A stretch of 64,000 nt of DNA from contig JBQLZQ010000068.1 of assembly GCA_052168355.1 (NCBI GenBank), positions 62,001 through 126,000 on the forward strand. The letters run 5' to 3'. The position numbers and the translations under genes were made by a program. The notes under the pieces are model-generated. The model had not been told where the DNA came from, did no database searches, and saw only the letters and a list, made by a program, of their open reading frames with translations. How positions within the stretch are numbered: the first letter of the stretch is position 1; each line of letters opens with the position of its first letter. This document shows positions 37,412 through 45,770 of the stretch, piece by piece. Source of the DNA: JBQLZQ01 sp052168355. GTDB lineage: Bacteria; Pseudomonadota; Alphaproteobacteria; DSM-16000; Inquilinaceae.

Positions 37412-37440
37412 CCGGACCGCAACAGGAAGGACCCAGACCC

Positions 37441-38112
37441 ATGTCCAGCCGCACCATCGCCATGACCGACCGGCTCCACGACTATCTGTTGGACACGACC
37501 CTGCGCGAAACGCCGGTGCAGCGCCGCCTGCGCGCGGAAACGGCGACCCTGGGCGGCCCCGGCGCCATGCAGATCTCGCCCGAGCAGGGTCAGTTCATGG
37601 CCCTTCTGGCCCGGCTGATCGGGGCCCGCCGGGTCATCGAAGTCGGCACCTTCACCGGCTACAGCGCCCTGACCGTGGCGCTGGCCCTGCCGGCCGACGG
37701 GCGGCTGGTGGCCTGCGACGTCAGCGCGGAATGGACGGATATCGGCCGCCGCTACTGGAACGAGGCGGGCGTGGCCGGCAAGATCGATTTGCGCCTGGCC
37801 CCGGCGTTGGAAACCCTGGACGCCCTGCTGGCCGACGGCCAGGCGGGCACGTTCGACATGGCCTTCATCGACGCCGACAAGGAAAGCTACGGCGCCTATT
37901 ACGAGCGCTGCCTGCGCCTGATTCGGCCCGGCGGGCTGATCATGGTCGACAATGTGCTGTGGGGCGGCTCGGTGGCCGATCCCGATCGGGACGATGGCGA
38001 CACCAACGCCATCCGGGCGCTCAACCGCGCCCTGCGCGACGACGATCGGGTCGATTTCAGCCTGGTGCCCATCGGCGACGGTCTTTCTTTGGCACGAAAA
38101 AGAGAAAAATAA
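37441..38112 (+). CDS. SAM-dependent O-methyltransferase (CCoAOMT-like), copy 2
   Basis: A 223-residue paralogue of the gene before it, sharing the order of all motifs: EVGTFTGYSALTVALALP for SAM, FIDADKESYGAYYERCLRL for the metal site and VDNVLWGGSVADPD. AGGAAGG lies before its ATG. Conserved catalytic and metal residues are intact, so both copies are probably active. The close spacing and like orientation indicate tandem duplication; differences are concentrated in the N-terminal 40 residues and the loop after DNVLW, regions that shape the acceptor pocket in this family. Confidence 0.9.
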   Translation: MSSRTIAMTDRLHDYLLDTTLRETPVQRRLRAETATLGGPGAMQISPEQGQFMALLARLIGARRVIEVGTFTGYSALTVALALPADGRLVACDVSAEWTDIGRRYWNEAGVAGKIDLRLAPALETLDALLADGQAGTFDMAFIDADKESYGAYYERCLRLIRPGGLIMVDNVLWGGSVADPDRDDGDTNAIRALNRALRDDDRVDFSLVPIGDGLSLARKREK

Positions 38113-38235
38113 GAGATGCTTGTGTTTTTTACTTGCGATGCCGTGTAAATTGTTAATGATCGTTAACCGGACGTTTACGTTTTTGGCGTTTTATGGGTCA
38201 TGCTCCTCTTGAAGCTTTTTTGCCGGGGTGCCGCC

Positions 38236-38541
38236 ATGGTCAGGATTGCCGCTATCGCGCTGCTTCTCGCTTTCGTCGGGCTTCCGGTCTCGGCGGCGGA
38301 AAACTGTGCCGAGCGGGCCACGGTCGTGGCCTATCTCGCCGACCAGCACCAGGAAACGCCGGTGGCCATGGGTCTGGCCACAAACGGCGGCATGGTTGAG
38401 GTGATGGTCAGCGAGGCCCAGGATTCCTGGACCCTGCTGATCACCATGCCGACCGGCGAAACCTGCATGATGGCGTCCGGCCGCGGCTGGGAAAGCCTGC
38501 CGGGGCTGATCGCCAGCGCCGCGCCCGGCGAGGCGAGCTGA
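38236..38541 (+). CDS. Small secreted protein of unknown function
   Basis: A 101-residue protein (113 if the upstream ATG at 38200 is used). It has a convincing signal peptide (MVRIAAIALLLAFVGLPVSA, residues 1-20) and a mature part of about 80 residues. Two cysteines (ENCAER and ETCMMASG) could form a disulfide, and SWTLLITMPTGETCMM resembles a beta-sheet lobe seen in many short periplasmic proteins. No family is recognised. The upstream 120 bases are AT-rich with an inverted repeat GTTAA/TTAAC at 38152-38167, so it likely has its own promoter. Confidence 0.7.
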   Translation: MVRIAAIALLLAFVGLPVSAAENCAERATVVAYLADQHQETPVAMGLATNGGMVEVMVSEAQDSWTLLITMPTGETCMMASGRGWESLPGLIASAAPGEAS

Positions 38542-38629
38542 CCACGTATCGGCCGCCGCTCGTTTCCGACTGTTCTGAATAGGGGCCTGTCCCGCGCCCG
38601 ACGCCCCGCGTCGGGACTTTCGCCGGAAT

Positions 38630-39088
38630 TCAGGGCGTCTCGAAAATCTCGTGCACCACCCGGTCGCCGGGGGCGATCCCCAGCAGCGCGGTGACACCGC
38701 CGTTCAGTTCCAGCACCGCGCGCACCGGGCCGCCGGACGGTACGGACTCCGTCGACATCGGCGTCGTACGCTCGGCGATGCGGACGATGCGGCCGGTCTC
38801 GTCGATAAACAGCATGTCCAGCGGGATCAGGGTGTTCTTCATCCAGAACGAGGCGACGCGCGGCGGGTCGAACGGGAACAGCATCCCGGCGTCGGGCGCC
38901 ATCTCGGCCCGGTTCATCAGCCCATGGCCCTGCTGCTCGGGCGTGACCGCCATCTCGACCACGAAGTCGTAGCGCCCTCCATTCGCCGTCTCAATGGTCA
39001 GATCCGATGTCTCGAAGGACGGCTGGGCCCACAGCGCGGCCGGCAGCAGGACCAACCACAGGGTGAAGGCGGAGAGCAGGCGCGGCAT
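38630..39088 (-). CDS. Exported DUF192 protein
   Basis: A 152-residue protein with a signal peptide (residues 1-22, ending ALWAQP) and the DUF192 core. Typical blocks are FVVEMAVTPEQQGHGLMNRAEMAPDAGMLF near 42-70, FWMKNTLIPLDMLFID near 80 and ELNGGVTALLGIAPGDRV near 125. The family has a beta-rich fold and no proven function; it is widespread in periplasms of proteobacteria. It ends 49 bases before the histone-deacetylase-family gene begins to be encoded on the same strand. Confidence 0.9.
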   Translation of the reverse strand: MPRLLSAFTLWLVLLPAALWAQPSFETSDLTIETANGGRYDFVVEMAVTPEQQGHGLMNRAEMAPDAGMLFPFDPPRVASFWMKNTLIPLDMLFIDETGRIVRIAERTTPMSTESVPSGGPVRAVLELNGGVTALLGIAPGDRVVHEIFETP

Positions 39089-39137
39089 GAGGGTCTCGCA
39101 AGCGGTTGATCCCGGACGTTTCAGTATAGCCGGGCGA

Positions 39138-40259
39138 TCATCGCCGCACCACGGTGTCGACGGCGCGGCGAACCTCGTCGCCGATGGGGCCGGGACGCGG
39201 CGGATCGGCGATGGTGGTCAGCCAATGGACCGGCGGGTTGCGTCCGGCCGCCCGGTGCCAGGTCAGCGCGCGCAGGATCCGCTCGGCCTCCGGCGACGCC
39301 GGAACCGGCGGTTCTATCCCGTTCAGGGTCGCCCACACTCCGGCCCAGCAGCGGCCGACGGACCACGGGTTGTAGCCCCCGCCCCCGGTCACGAACAGGC
39401 GCGGCACGGGCGCCTGCATGGCCAGGTCCCGCAGGGCCGCGACCACCCGCCACAGCGCGCCGTTGGACAGCGCCAGACGGCTCAACGGGTCGTCGGCCAC
39501 GGCGTCCGCCCCGCATTGCAGGACCAGCGCCGCCGGTTTGAAGGCTCGGACCAGCGGCACCAGCGCATGATCGCGGACGAAATCCATCTCGCTGTCGTTG
39601 AACCCCGGCGGTACCGGGATGTTGTGCGCGGTGGCGCCGTTCCGCCGACCCAGCGTGCCGGTGCCCGGCCACCGCCCCGCCTCGTGCACCGACACGGTCA
39701 GGACCCGGTCGTCGGCGGCGAAGGCGTCTTCCACCCCGTCGCCGTGATGGGCGTCGACATCGACATAGGCGATGGGGGCGATGCCCCGGTCCAGCAGCGC
39801 CAGGATGCCCAGCACCGGGTCGTTGAGATAGCAAAAGCCGCTGGCCCGGTCGCGCCGTCCGTGATGGGTGCCGCTGGCCGGGCTGTAGACGATGCCGCCA
39901 TCGGTCAGCAGCGACGCCGCCAGAAGCGAGGCCCCGGCGGCCGTGGCCGGGCGACTGAAGATCTCCGGGAAGATCGGGTTCTCCATCTTGCCGATGTTGA
40001 ACCGCGCGCGCCGGTCCGGATCCAAGTCCTGGTCCCGCTCGGCATCCTGCAGCGCCTGGACGTAGGCCGGGTCGTGAAACCGTGTCAGCGCCTCAGACGT
40101 CGCGCGCGGGCTGTCGCGGTAGGCATCGTCCGGCAACCAGCCCATCGCCCGGGCCAGGTCGGTGGCCGTGGACACGCGGGGAATGGCAAGCGGGTGCCGC
40201 GTGCCATAGCTCGACAGGCGGTAGATCTCATTGCCGATAAACAGGGGGGTGATCGCCAT
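39138..40259 (-). CDS. Histone deacetylase/AcuC/acetylpolyamine amidohydrolase family protein
   Basis: A 373-residue zinc-dependent deacetylase. Active-site blocks are THHGRRDRASGFCYLND (tandem His and the conserved Gly-Phe-Cys), YVDVDAHHGDGVE with zinc-binding Asp and His, and FVTGGGGYNPWS. The layout is that of AcuC and bacterial class I/II deacetylases, which remove acetyl groups from acyl-CoA synthetases, polyamines or other lysines. The ATG at 40259 was chosen because homology starts there. No acetyl-CoA synthetase gene is adjacent, so the target is unknown. Confidence 0.88.
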   Translation of the reverse strand: MAITPLFIGNEIYRLSSYGTRHPLAIPRVSTATDLARAMGWLPDDAYRDSPRATSEALTRFHDPAYVQALQDAERDQDLDPDRRARFNIGKMENPIFPEIFSRPATAAGASLLAASLLTDGGIVYSPASGTHHGRRDRASGFCYLNDPVLGILALLDRGIAPIAYVDVDAHHGDGVEDAFAADDRVLTVSVHEAGRWPGTGTLGRRNGATAHNIPVPPGFNDSEMDFVRDHALVPLVRAFKPAALVLQCGADAVADDPLSRLALSNGALWRVVAALRDLAMQAPVPRLFVTGGGGYNPWSVGRCWAGVWATLNGIEPPVPASPEAERILRALTWHRAAGRNPPVHWLTTIADPPRPGPIGDEVRRAVDTVVRR

Positions 40260-40425
40260 GCCTGACCAGCTAGCGTTGGACCGCGGCGCGGTCAACCGCG
40301 CCTGACACAGAGCCAAGATTGACCGGTCGATCCGGCGAATGATAAAAATGAAAAGGACGGGTCATCAGGTTCCGATCCAATAACGACAAAAAAAGCTCTG
40401 AATGAGCAAAACGGGAGGAAGACAA

Positions 40426-41442
40426 ATGCCGGAGCACCATAAATCCTTGTTCAAGACGGCGGCGTTGTGCATCGCGGGCGTTGCCGGGCTGGTCGTCGTC
40501 GGGGCGGCGGATACGGCGGCGGCCCAGATCAAATTGGTCGGGGCCAGCCAGTTCGACGAGAACCACGCCTTCACCAAGACCATGCGCAAGTTCGAGGAAC
40601 TGGTGACCGCCTGCTACACCGACGAGCCGGTCGAATTCGAGATGCACCTCAACTCCGAGCTTGGCCTGGAGAAGGATTATGTCGCGTACATGAACCAGGG
40701 CCTTTCGGTCGACTACGCCATCGCCTCGCCGGCCCACATGTCGACGTTCTCCAAGATGGCGCCCCTGATGGACATGCCGTTTCTGTTTCGGGACGAGGAC
40801 CATTGGCGCAAGGTGCTGGAGGCCGACGCGCTGAGGCCGGTGGCCGACGATATTCTGGCCAGGGCCGACATCCGTCTTCTCGGCTATGCCGGCGGCGGCA
40901 CGCGCAACGTCTTCGCGACGGAGCCGGTCGGCAACATGGCTGAACTGGAGGATCTGCCGATCCGCATGCAGGGCGCGCCCATCTGGACCCGCGTGTTCGA
41001 CGCCCTGGGCGCCGCGCCGACGGTCATCGCCTACAACGAACTCTACAACGCCATCCAGACCGGCGTGATTCAGGCCGGCGAGAACGAGGCCGCCGGCGTC
41101 GAGCAGATGAAGTTCTACGAGGTCGCGCCCTATCTGGCCCTGACCAGGCACGCCATCACGGTGCGGCCGCTGTTCATCTCCAACAAGACCTACCAGCGCC
41201 TTCCCGAAAAGCTGCAGGCCTGTATCGACGAGGCCGGCGCGCAAGCCGGGGAATACGGCCGCGACATCGAAAGCGGCGAGGATTCCCAGAAGCTGCAGGC
41301 GATGGTCGATAAGGGCTGGATCACGACGTCGGAATTCGCGGACCGGGACAAGATGCTGGAAGCCGCCAACCCGGTGCTGGAAGCCTATGCCGAGGAGCTT
41401 GGCGCCGCCGAGGTCCTCAAGGCGGTCCAGGCCATCCAGTAG
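40426..41442 (+). CDS. TRAP transporter substrate-binding protein, DctP type (second system)
   Basis: A 338-residue periplasmic protein with a long signal peptide (residues 1-33, ending TAAAQ). DctP blocks include ELGLEKDYVAYMNQGLSVDYAI near 72, DMPFLFRDEDHWRKVL near 118 and DLPIRMQGAPIWTRVFDALGAAP near 178, where the conserved Arg would bind a carboxylate. GGGAGGA precedes the ATG at 40426. It leads an operon with dctQ, dctM and an SDR. The mature sequence differs clearly from the first system at 31 kb, so the two transport different ligands (inference). Confidence 0.92.
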   Translation: MPEHHKSLFKTAALCIAGVAGLVVVGAADTAAAQIKLVGASQFDENHAFTKTMRKFEELVTACYTDEPVEFEMHLNSELGLEKDYVAYMNQGLSVDYAIASPAHMSTFSKMAPLMDMPFLFRDEDHWRKVLEADALRPVADDILARADIRLLGYAGGGTRNVFATEPVGNMAELEDLPIRMQGAPIWTRVFDALGAAPTVIAYNELYNAIQTGVIQAGENEAAGVEQMKFYEVAPYLALTRHAITVRPLFISNKTYQRLPEKLQACIDEAGAQAGEYGRDIESGEDSQKLQAMVDKGWITTSEFADRDKMLEAANPVLEAYAEELGAAEVLKAVQAIQ

Positions 41443-41548
41443 ACGCGTCGGTACGGTCAGTCCGCACCGCTTGGCAGGGTCGAGGACGCACGGCGATGCC
41501 GTCCTCGACCCATCGCCGACCGACCGTCCGCCAACGGTCCGGCATCCG

Positions 41549-42034
41549 ATGATGACCCAAATTCTCGACGGCATTCACCTGCTGCTCAAGATCGTGCTTG
41601 GGCTGCTCGTCGGCGGTTTGCTGGTGCCGGTGACGATGCAGATCCTGTCGCGCTACACCGGCATCATCCCGCGGTTCATCTGGACCGAGGAAGTCGCGCG
41701 GTTCTGTTTCATCTGGATGGTGATGGTCGGCGCCATGTGCGCCGTGCGCGACGGCACCCATTTCGATCTCGATCTGCTGCCGCCGTCGTCCAACCGGCGG
41801 ATCGAAATGGCCAGACGCATATTCGTGCACGTCATGGTGTTTCTGGTCGCCGTCATCTTCATCTGGTACGGCTGGCAGTTTCTCGCGTTCGGGCGGTTTC
41901 AGACATCGGAGATCGCCGAGTTGCCGATGAACTGGATCTTCGCCGCCTGGCCCGTGATGGGTGTGATCACGGTCCTGTTCCTGGTCGAGAAAGTCATTTT
42001 GGAGTTCAGATCCCTGGGCGGCGCGGCGCCGTGA
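41549..42034 (+). CDS. TRAP transporter small permease, DctQ type (second system)
   Basis: A 161-residue protein with four membrane helices. The DctQ signature FIWTEEVARFCFIWMVMVGAMCAVRDGTHFDLDLLP spans residues about 43-79, and the C-terminal helix is VMGVITVLFLVEKVIL. It starts with a double ATG, about 106 bases after the binding-protein gene, and its stop overlaps the dctM GTG by four bases. It links the binding protein to the large permease. Confidence 0.9.
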   Translation: MMTQILDGIHLLLKIVLGLLVGGLLVPVTMQILSRYTGIIPRFIWTEEVARFCFIWMVMVGAMCAVRDGTHFDLDLLPPSSNRRIEMARRIFVHVMVFLVAVIFIWYGWQFLAFGRFQTSEIAELPMNWIFAAWPVMGVITVLFLVEKVILEFRSLGGAAP

Positions 42035-43335
42035 CGCCGGGCTTCGTCTCGTCGGTCCTGTTCGGCCTGTTCCTGCTGTTCATCGTGCTGCGGGTGCCCG
42101 TGGCCTTCGCGCTGGCCCTGGCCTGTATCCCGATCTTTTTCCTGGAGCCGCGTCTGACCCCCATCCTGCTGCTGCAGGAGATGTTCCGGTCCTACAATTC
42201 CTTCGTGCTGCTGGCCGTCCCGTTCTTCCTGCTGGCCGCCAACCTGATGAACGCGGCGGGGATCACCGATCGCCTGATCCGTCTGGCACGGGCCCTGGTC
42301 GGGCATCTGCCGGGCGGTCTTGGCCACGTCAACGTGGTCGTGTCGATGTTCTTCGCCGGGATCTCGGGCAGTTCCACCGCCGACGCGGCGGGCATCGGGT
42401 CGCTGCTGATCCCGCAGATGAAAAAGGAGGGGTTCACCCCGTCCTTCGCCGTGGCGGTGACGGCCTGCTCGGCGGTGATGGGCGTGATCATCCCGCCGTC
42501 CATCCTGATGGTCGTGTGGGGCGGGCTGATGTCGGTGTCCATCGGCGGTCTGTTCCTGGCCGGCGTCATCCCGGGGCTGCTGATCGGGCTGGCCCAGATG
42601 GGTGCTGTCTATGCCTATGCCAGGCGGCACGGCATGGGCTTGCACGCCCGGGCCACCCTGATAGAGCTGGTGACCGCGATGGCCGGCGCGGTGCTGGCGT
42701 TGCTGACGCCGCTGATCATCGTCGGGGGGATCGTCGGCGGGTTTTTCACCCCGACGGAGGCGTCGGTCATCGCCGCCTTGTACGCCATGGTCCTGGGTGT
42801 CCTGGTCTACCGCACCCTGGGACTGCGCAAGGCGGCGCACGCGCTGTACGATTCCGGGCGCTTTGCCGCCATCGCCCTGTTCTGCATCGGCACGGCCAGC
42901 GCCTTCGGCTGGATCCTTGCCTATTTCAAGGTTCCTGCCGCCCTGGTCGCCTATGTCGAGGCGATGAACCTGGGCGTTACGGAGATGGGCATCGCCGTCG
43001 CCGTCGCCTTTCTGCTGGTCGGCTGTTTCATCGATGCCATCCCGGCCATCATCATCCTGGGCACCGTGCTGTTTCCCGTGACCCAGGCGGTGGGCATGCA
43101 TCCCATCCATTTCGCCGTCATCGGGATCATCAGCCTGGCCTTTGGACTGGTGACGCCGCCCTACGGCCTGTGCCTTCTGATCTCCTGCTCGATCGGCGGC
43201 ATCTCGGTGCGGCAGGCATTGCGGGATGTCGCCATCATCCTGCTGCCCATGCTGACCATCCTGTGCCTGATCATCGTCGTCCCCTCCATCGCGCTGTGGC
43301 TGCCCCGCCTGCTGATGCCCCAGTTCGTGAATTGA
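42031..43335 (+). CDS. TRAP transporter large permease, DctM type (second system)
   Basis: A 434-residue protein with about 12 helices. It has the DctM pattern: GGLGHVNVVVSMFFAGISGSSTADAAGIGS-like residues near 87-115, the half-helix VIIPPSILMVVWG near 150, and FGLVTPPYGLCLLISC near 370. The GTG start at 42031 overlaps the DctQ stop (GTGA), so the two are translationally coupled. It carries the substrate using a sodium gradient. Confidence 0.93.
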   Translation: MTPGFVSSVLFGLFLLFIVLRVPVAFALALACIPIFFLEPRLTPILLLQEMFRSYNSFVLLAVPFFLLAANLMNAAGITDRLIRLARALVGHLPGGLGHVNVVVSMFFAGISGSSTADAAGIGSLLIPQMKKEGFTPSFAVAVTACSAVMGVIIPPSILMVVWGGLMSVSIGGLFLAGVIPGLLIGLAQMGAVYAYARRHGMGLHARATLIELVTAMAGAVLALLTPLIIVGGIVGGFFTPTEASVIAALYAMVLGVLVYRTLGLRKAAHALYDSGRFAAIALFCIGTASAFGWILAYFKVPAALVAYVEAMNLGVTEMGIAVAVAFLLVGCFIDAIPAIIILGTVLFPVTQAVGMHPIHFAVIGIISLAFGLVTPPYGLCLLISCSIGGISVRQALRDVAIILLPMLTILCLIIVVPSIALWLPRLLMPQFVN

Positions 43336-43378
43336 CGGGGAACGTATTGACCGCGGCGCCACCCAAGGAGATCCGATC

Positions 43379-44236
43379 ATGGCCCACCCTGCCCTGACGT
43401 CCGATGCCGTCGCTGTCGTCACTGGCGGAGCGGCCGGCATCGGTCTCGCTGCGGCCCGGAACTTCGCGCGCCTCGGCCTGCGCGTCTGTATCGCCGACCT
43501 GGGCGCCGACCGGCTGGCCCGGGCCGCCGACGGCGTGCGACAGGTGGCGGCGGGCGGGCCGGACGCCGTCATGACCATGGAAACCGACGTCGGTCGCGTC
43601 GACGCGCTGCGCCGGCTCGAGGCGGCGGTGATCGAGCGCTTCGGCGGCACGGATGTCCTGATGAACAATGCCGGCATCCAGCCCGGAAGCGGAATGTTCG
43701 GCCCGGCCGAGAACTGGGAAAGCGTGCTCGCCGTAAATCTGTGGGGGGTCATCCACGGCACCCAGGTCTTCGTGCCTGGCATGATCGCGCGAGGCCGGCC
43801 GGGCCTGGTGATCAACACAGGATCGAAGCAGGGCATCACCACACCGCCCGGCGATCCCGCCTACAACGTCGCCAAGGCGGGGGTGAAAGCCTTTACCGAG
43901 GCGTTGCAGCACGAGTTGCGCAACACGCCCGGCTGTCGCATCACGACCCATCTGCTGATCCCCGGCTTTGTCTTTACCGAGCTGACCGCCAACGGCCGCA
44001 CGGAAAAACCGCCGGGTGCCTGGACGCCGGACCAGACCGCCGACTTCATGATGGAGCGCCTGGAGGCCGGGGATTTCTACATCCTGTGTCCCGACAATGA
44101 CGTGCCGCGCGCCCTCGACGAGAAACGCATCCTGTGGGCGGCCGGCGACATCGTCGAAAACCGCCCACCCCTGTCCCGCTGGCATCCCGACTACGCCGAG
44201 GCGTTCGCGGCCTTCATCAAGAAGGTGGAACGCTGA
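43379..44236 (+). CDS. Short-chain dehydrogenase/reductase
   Basis: A 285-residue SDR. The NAD(P) motif is TGGAAGIG (residues 15-22), NNAG lies near 98 and the catalytic Ser/Tyr/Lys are in INTGSKQG and YNVAK near 163-167. A C-terminal extension of about 60 residues after GFVFTELT makes it longer than basic SDRs. Asp near residue 41 at the end of the second strand (IADLGADRL) favours NAD over NADP. It lies 43 bases after dctM in the same direction and probably oxidises or reduces the imported compound, as is common in TRAP operons. The substrate is unknown. Confidence 0.9.
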   Translation: MAHPALTSDAVAVVTGGAAGIGLAAARNFARLGLRVCIADLGADRLARAADGVRQVAAGGPDAVMTMETDVGRVDALRRLEAAVIERFGGTDVLMNNAGIQPGSGMFGPAENWESVLAVNLWGVIHGTQVFVPGMIARGRPGLVINTGSKQGITTPPGDPAYNVAKAGVKAFTEALQHELRNTPGCRITTHLLIPGFVFTELTANGRTEKPPGAWTPDQTADFMMERLEAGDFYILCPDNDVPRALDEKRILWAAGDIVENRPPLSRWHPDYAEAFAAFIKKVER

Positions 44237-44253
44237 GCCCGCCTCCCGGGGAT

Positions 44254-44395
44254 CCTAGAGCGCGATCGTCATTGGTGGAAGCGGACCCGCTTCCACCAAT
44301 GACGTGAATCGCTCTCTAACTCTATGAATAGAGTAGGATTCACGCCTTGGGTGGGATCGCCGAAGCGATTCCACCCAAGGCGATCCTACTCTAGG
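44254..44395. repeat. Composite palindromic intergenic element, two long hairpins in tandem
   Basis: Two long stem-loops lie back to back. Hairpin A (44257-44315) has a perfect 17-bp stem, GTCATTGGTGGAAGCGG at 44268-44284 with CCGCTTCCACCAATGAC at 44287-44303, flanked by AGAG..GAT and ATC..CTCT arms. Hairpin B (44330-44392) pairs AGAGTAGGAT with ATCCTACTCT and, inside, CGCCTTGGGTGGGATCG (44343-44359) with CGATTCCACCCAAGGCG (44366-44382), with one G-T pair. A shorter ACTCTAT/ATAGAGT stem and GTGAATC/GATTCAC lie between them. CCTAGAG and CTCTAGG bound the whole. The element forms the 3' end of the MFS gene and could end transcription on both sides. Confidence 0.8.
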
Positions 44396-45593
44396 TCGAC
44401 AGTCGCGGCGCGCCCTTGAACCGGGCCACGGCCAGCCGGGATAGGATCAACGCGATCAGCCCACACAGCGCGATCGTCGCGATCATCGGCGTGGCCGTGC
44501 CGTCGAAAAAGGGGGCGGCGATGACGATCATCGTGCCGCCGACCAGCATCTGCAACGTGCCGCCCAGCGACGACGCGAGGCCCGCGATGGCCCCGTGGTC
44601 GTCCAGCGCCATCACCATCGCCGACGGGATGACCAGCCCCAGACAGGCGTTGCCCAGGAACAGGAACCCGACGATCACCGGCAGGCTTCCGTACCCCGCC
44701 AGCACGAGGGTCAACAGTGTTGTGGAGAAGAACGCAAAGCCCAGCACGGCGGTGGCGATCACCTTCGCCGTCCCGAACCGCTCCCCAAGACCGGCGGCGA
44801 ACTGAGACGCCGTGAAGAAGCCGATGGCGTTGATGGCGAAGGCCAGGCTGAAACCGACCGAGGACAAGCCGAACTGACCCGTATAGACGAACGACGCGCT
44901 GGCCAGAAAGACGAAGAAGCTGGCCATGCCAAAACCGCCGATCAGGGTCAGCAGCATGAACTTGCGGTCGGTAAAAAGAAACGTGGCGCCGCGCAGCAGC
45001 GATGCCGCGTTCACCGGCACGCGATTCTGCGGCGCCAAGGTTTCCTTCAGCGAGAACGCCGTCAACAGCAGGCTGAGGATCGCCGCAGCCCCAAGCACGA
45101 CAAAGATGGTCCGCCACCCCCCGACCAGCATGATTCCGCTGCCCGCCAAAGGCGCCAACATGGGCGAGACGCTGATGACGAGCATGATGGTGGCCATCAG
45201 GCGGGTCGCGGCGGGGCCGGTGTGCACGTCGCGGATGATGGCGCGGGGAACCACCATGACCACGGCGCCGCCCACCCCCTGCAGAAACCGAAACGCGGTC
45301 AGCCATGCGATCGACGGCGCCAGCGCGCACCCGATCGACCCGGCGATGAAGATCGCCAGTCCGACGTACAGCGGCGGCTTTCGGCCGACCTGGTCGGAGA
45401 TCGGCCCATAGATCAGTTGCGCCACGCCGAAGGCCACGAAATAGGCCGTCAGGGTCATCTGGGTTCCGGCGACATCGGTCCGGAGGCCTTCCGCGATAAC
45501 AGGCAACGCGGGAAGATACATGTCGATGGCCATCGGGCTGACGAACGCCAACAGCCCGAGGACCAGGGCCAGGCGAAGCGTTCCTGATTGCAT
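44391..45593 (-). CDS. MFS drug-resistance transporter, Bcr/CflA type
   Basis: A 400-residue, 12-helix exporter. It has the Bcr/CflA pattern: DMYLPALPVIAEGL after helix 1, LIYGPISDQVGRKPPLYVGL (motif A between helices 2 and 3), the RAIIRDVHTG stretch after helix 4, and SPMLAPLAGSGIM in helix 5 (motif C of antiporters). It would expel drugs or metabolites in exchange for protons. The ATG at 45593 is chosen because conservation begins there. Its stop codon TAG (44393-44391) lies in the end arm of the palindromic element, so that element may have supplied or replaced the original terminator. Confidence 0.9.
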   Translation of the reverse strand: MQSGTLRLALVLGLLAFVSPMAIDMYLPALPVIAEGLRTDVAGTQMTLTAYFVAFGVAQLIYGPISDQVGRKPPLYVGLAIFIAGSIGCALAPSIAWLTAFRFLQGVGGAVVMVVPRAIIRDVHTGPAATRLMATIMLVISVSPMLAPLAGSGIMLVGGWRTIFVVLGAAAILSLLLTAFSLKETLAPQNRVPVNAASLLRGATFLFTDRKFMLLTLIGGFGMASFFVFLASASFVYTGQFGLSSVGFSLAFAINAIGFFTASQFAAGLGERFGTAKVIATAVLGFAFFSTTLLTLVLAGYGSLPVIVGFLFLGNACLGLVIPSAMVMALDDHGAIAGLASSLGGTLQMLVGGTMIVIAAPFFDGTATPMIATIALCGLIALILSRLAVARFKGAPRLST

Positions 45594-45770
45594 TGTCTTG
45601 CTCTCTCGCGAAGGCATGGGAGCCGCGGTTATACAGGCAATCATGGCAAAAGCAAGAAATTGTTCCGTGAACGGGATACATCCGATATCGGAACTGTATT
45701 TTCTACCCTACGACTATTGCCTGTTTCAGACGCCTAATTATCCCGGCCGATGGCAGTACGGGCAAACGTT

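Noticed and set aside
41899..43842. Long minus-strand frame rich in Asp, His, Gln and Arg opposite dctM and the SDR
   Set aside because: Composition is typical of an antisense shadow of membrane-protein codons; the plus-strand genes have full motifs.
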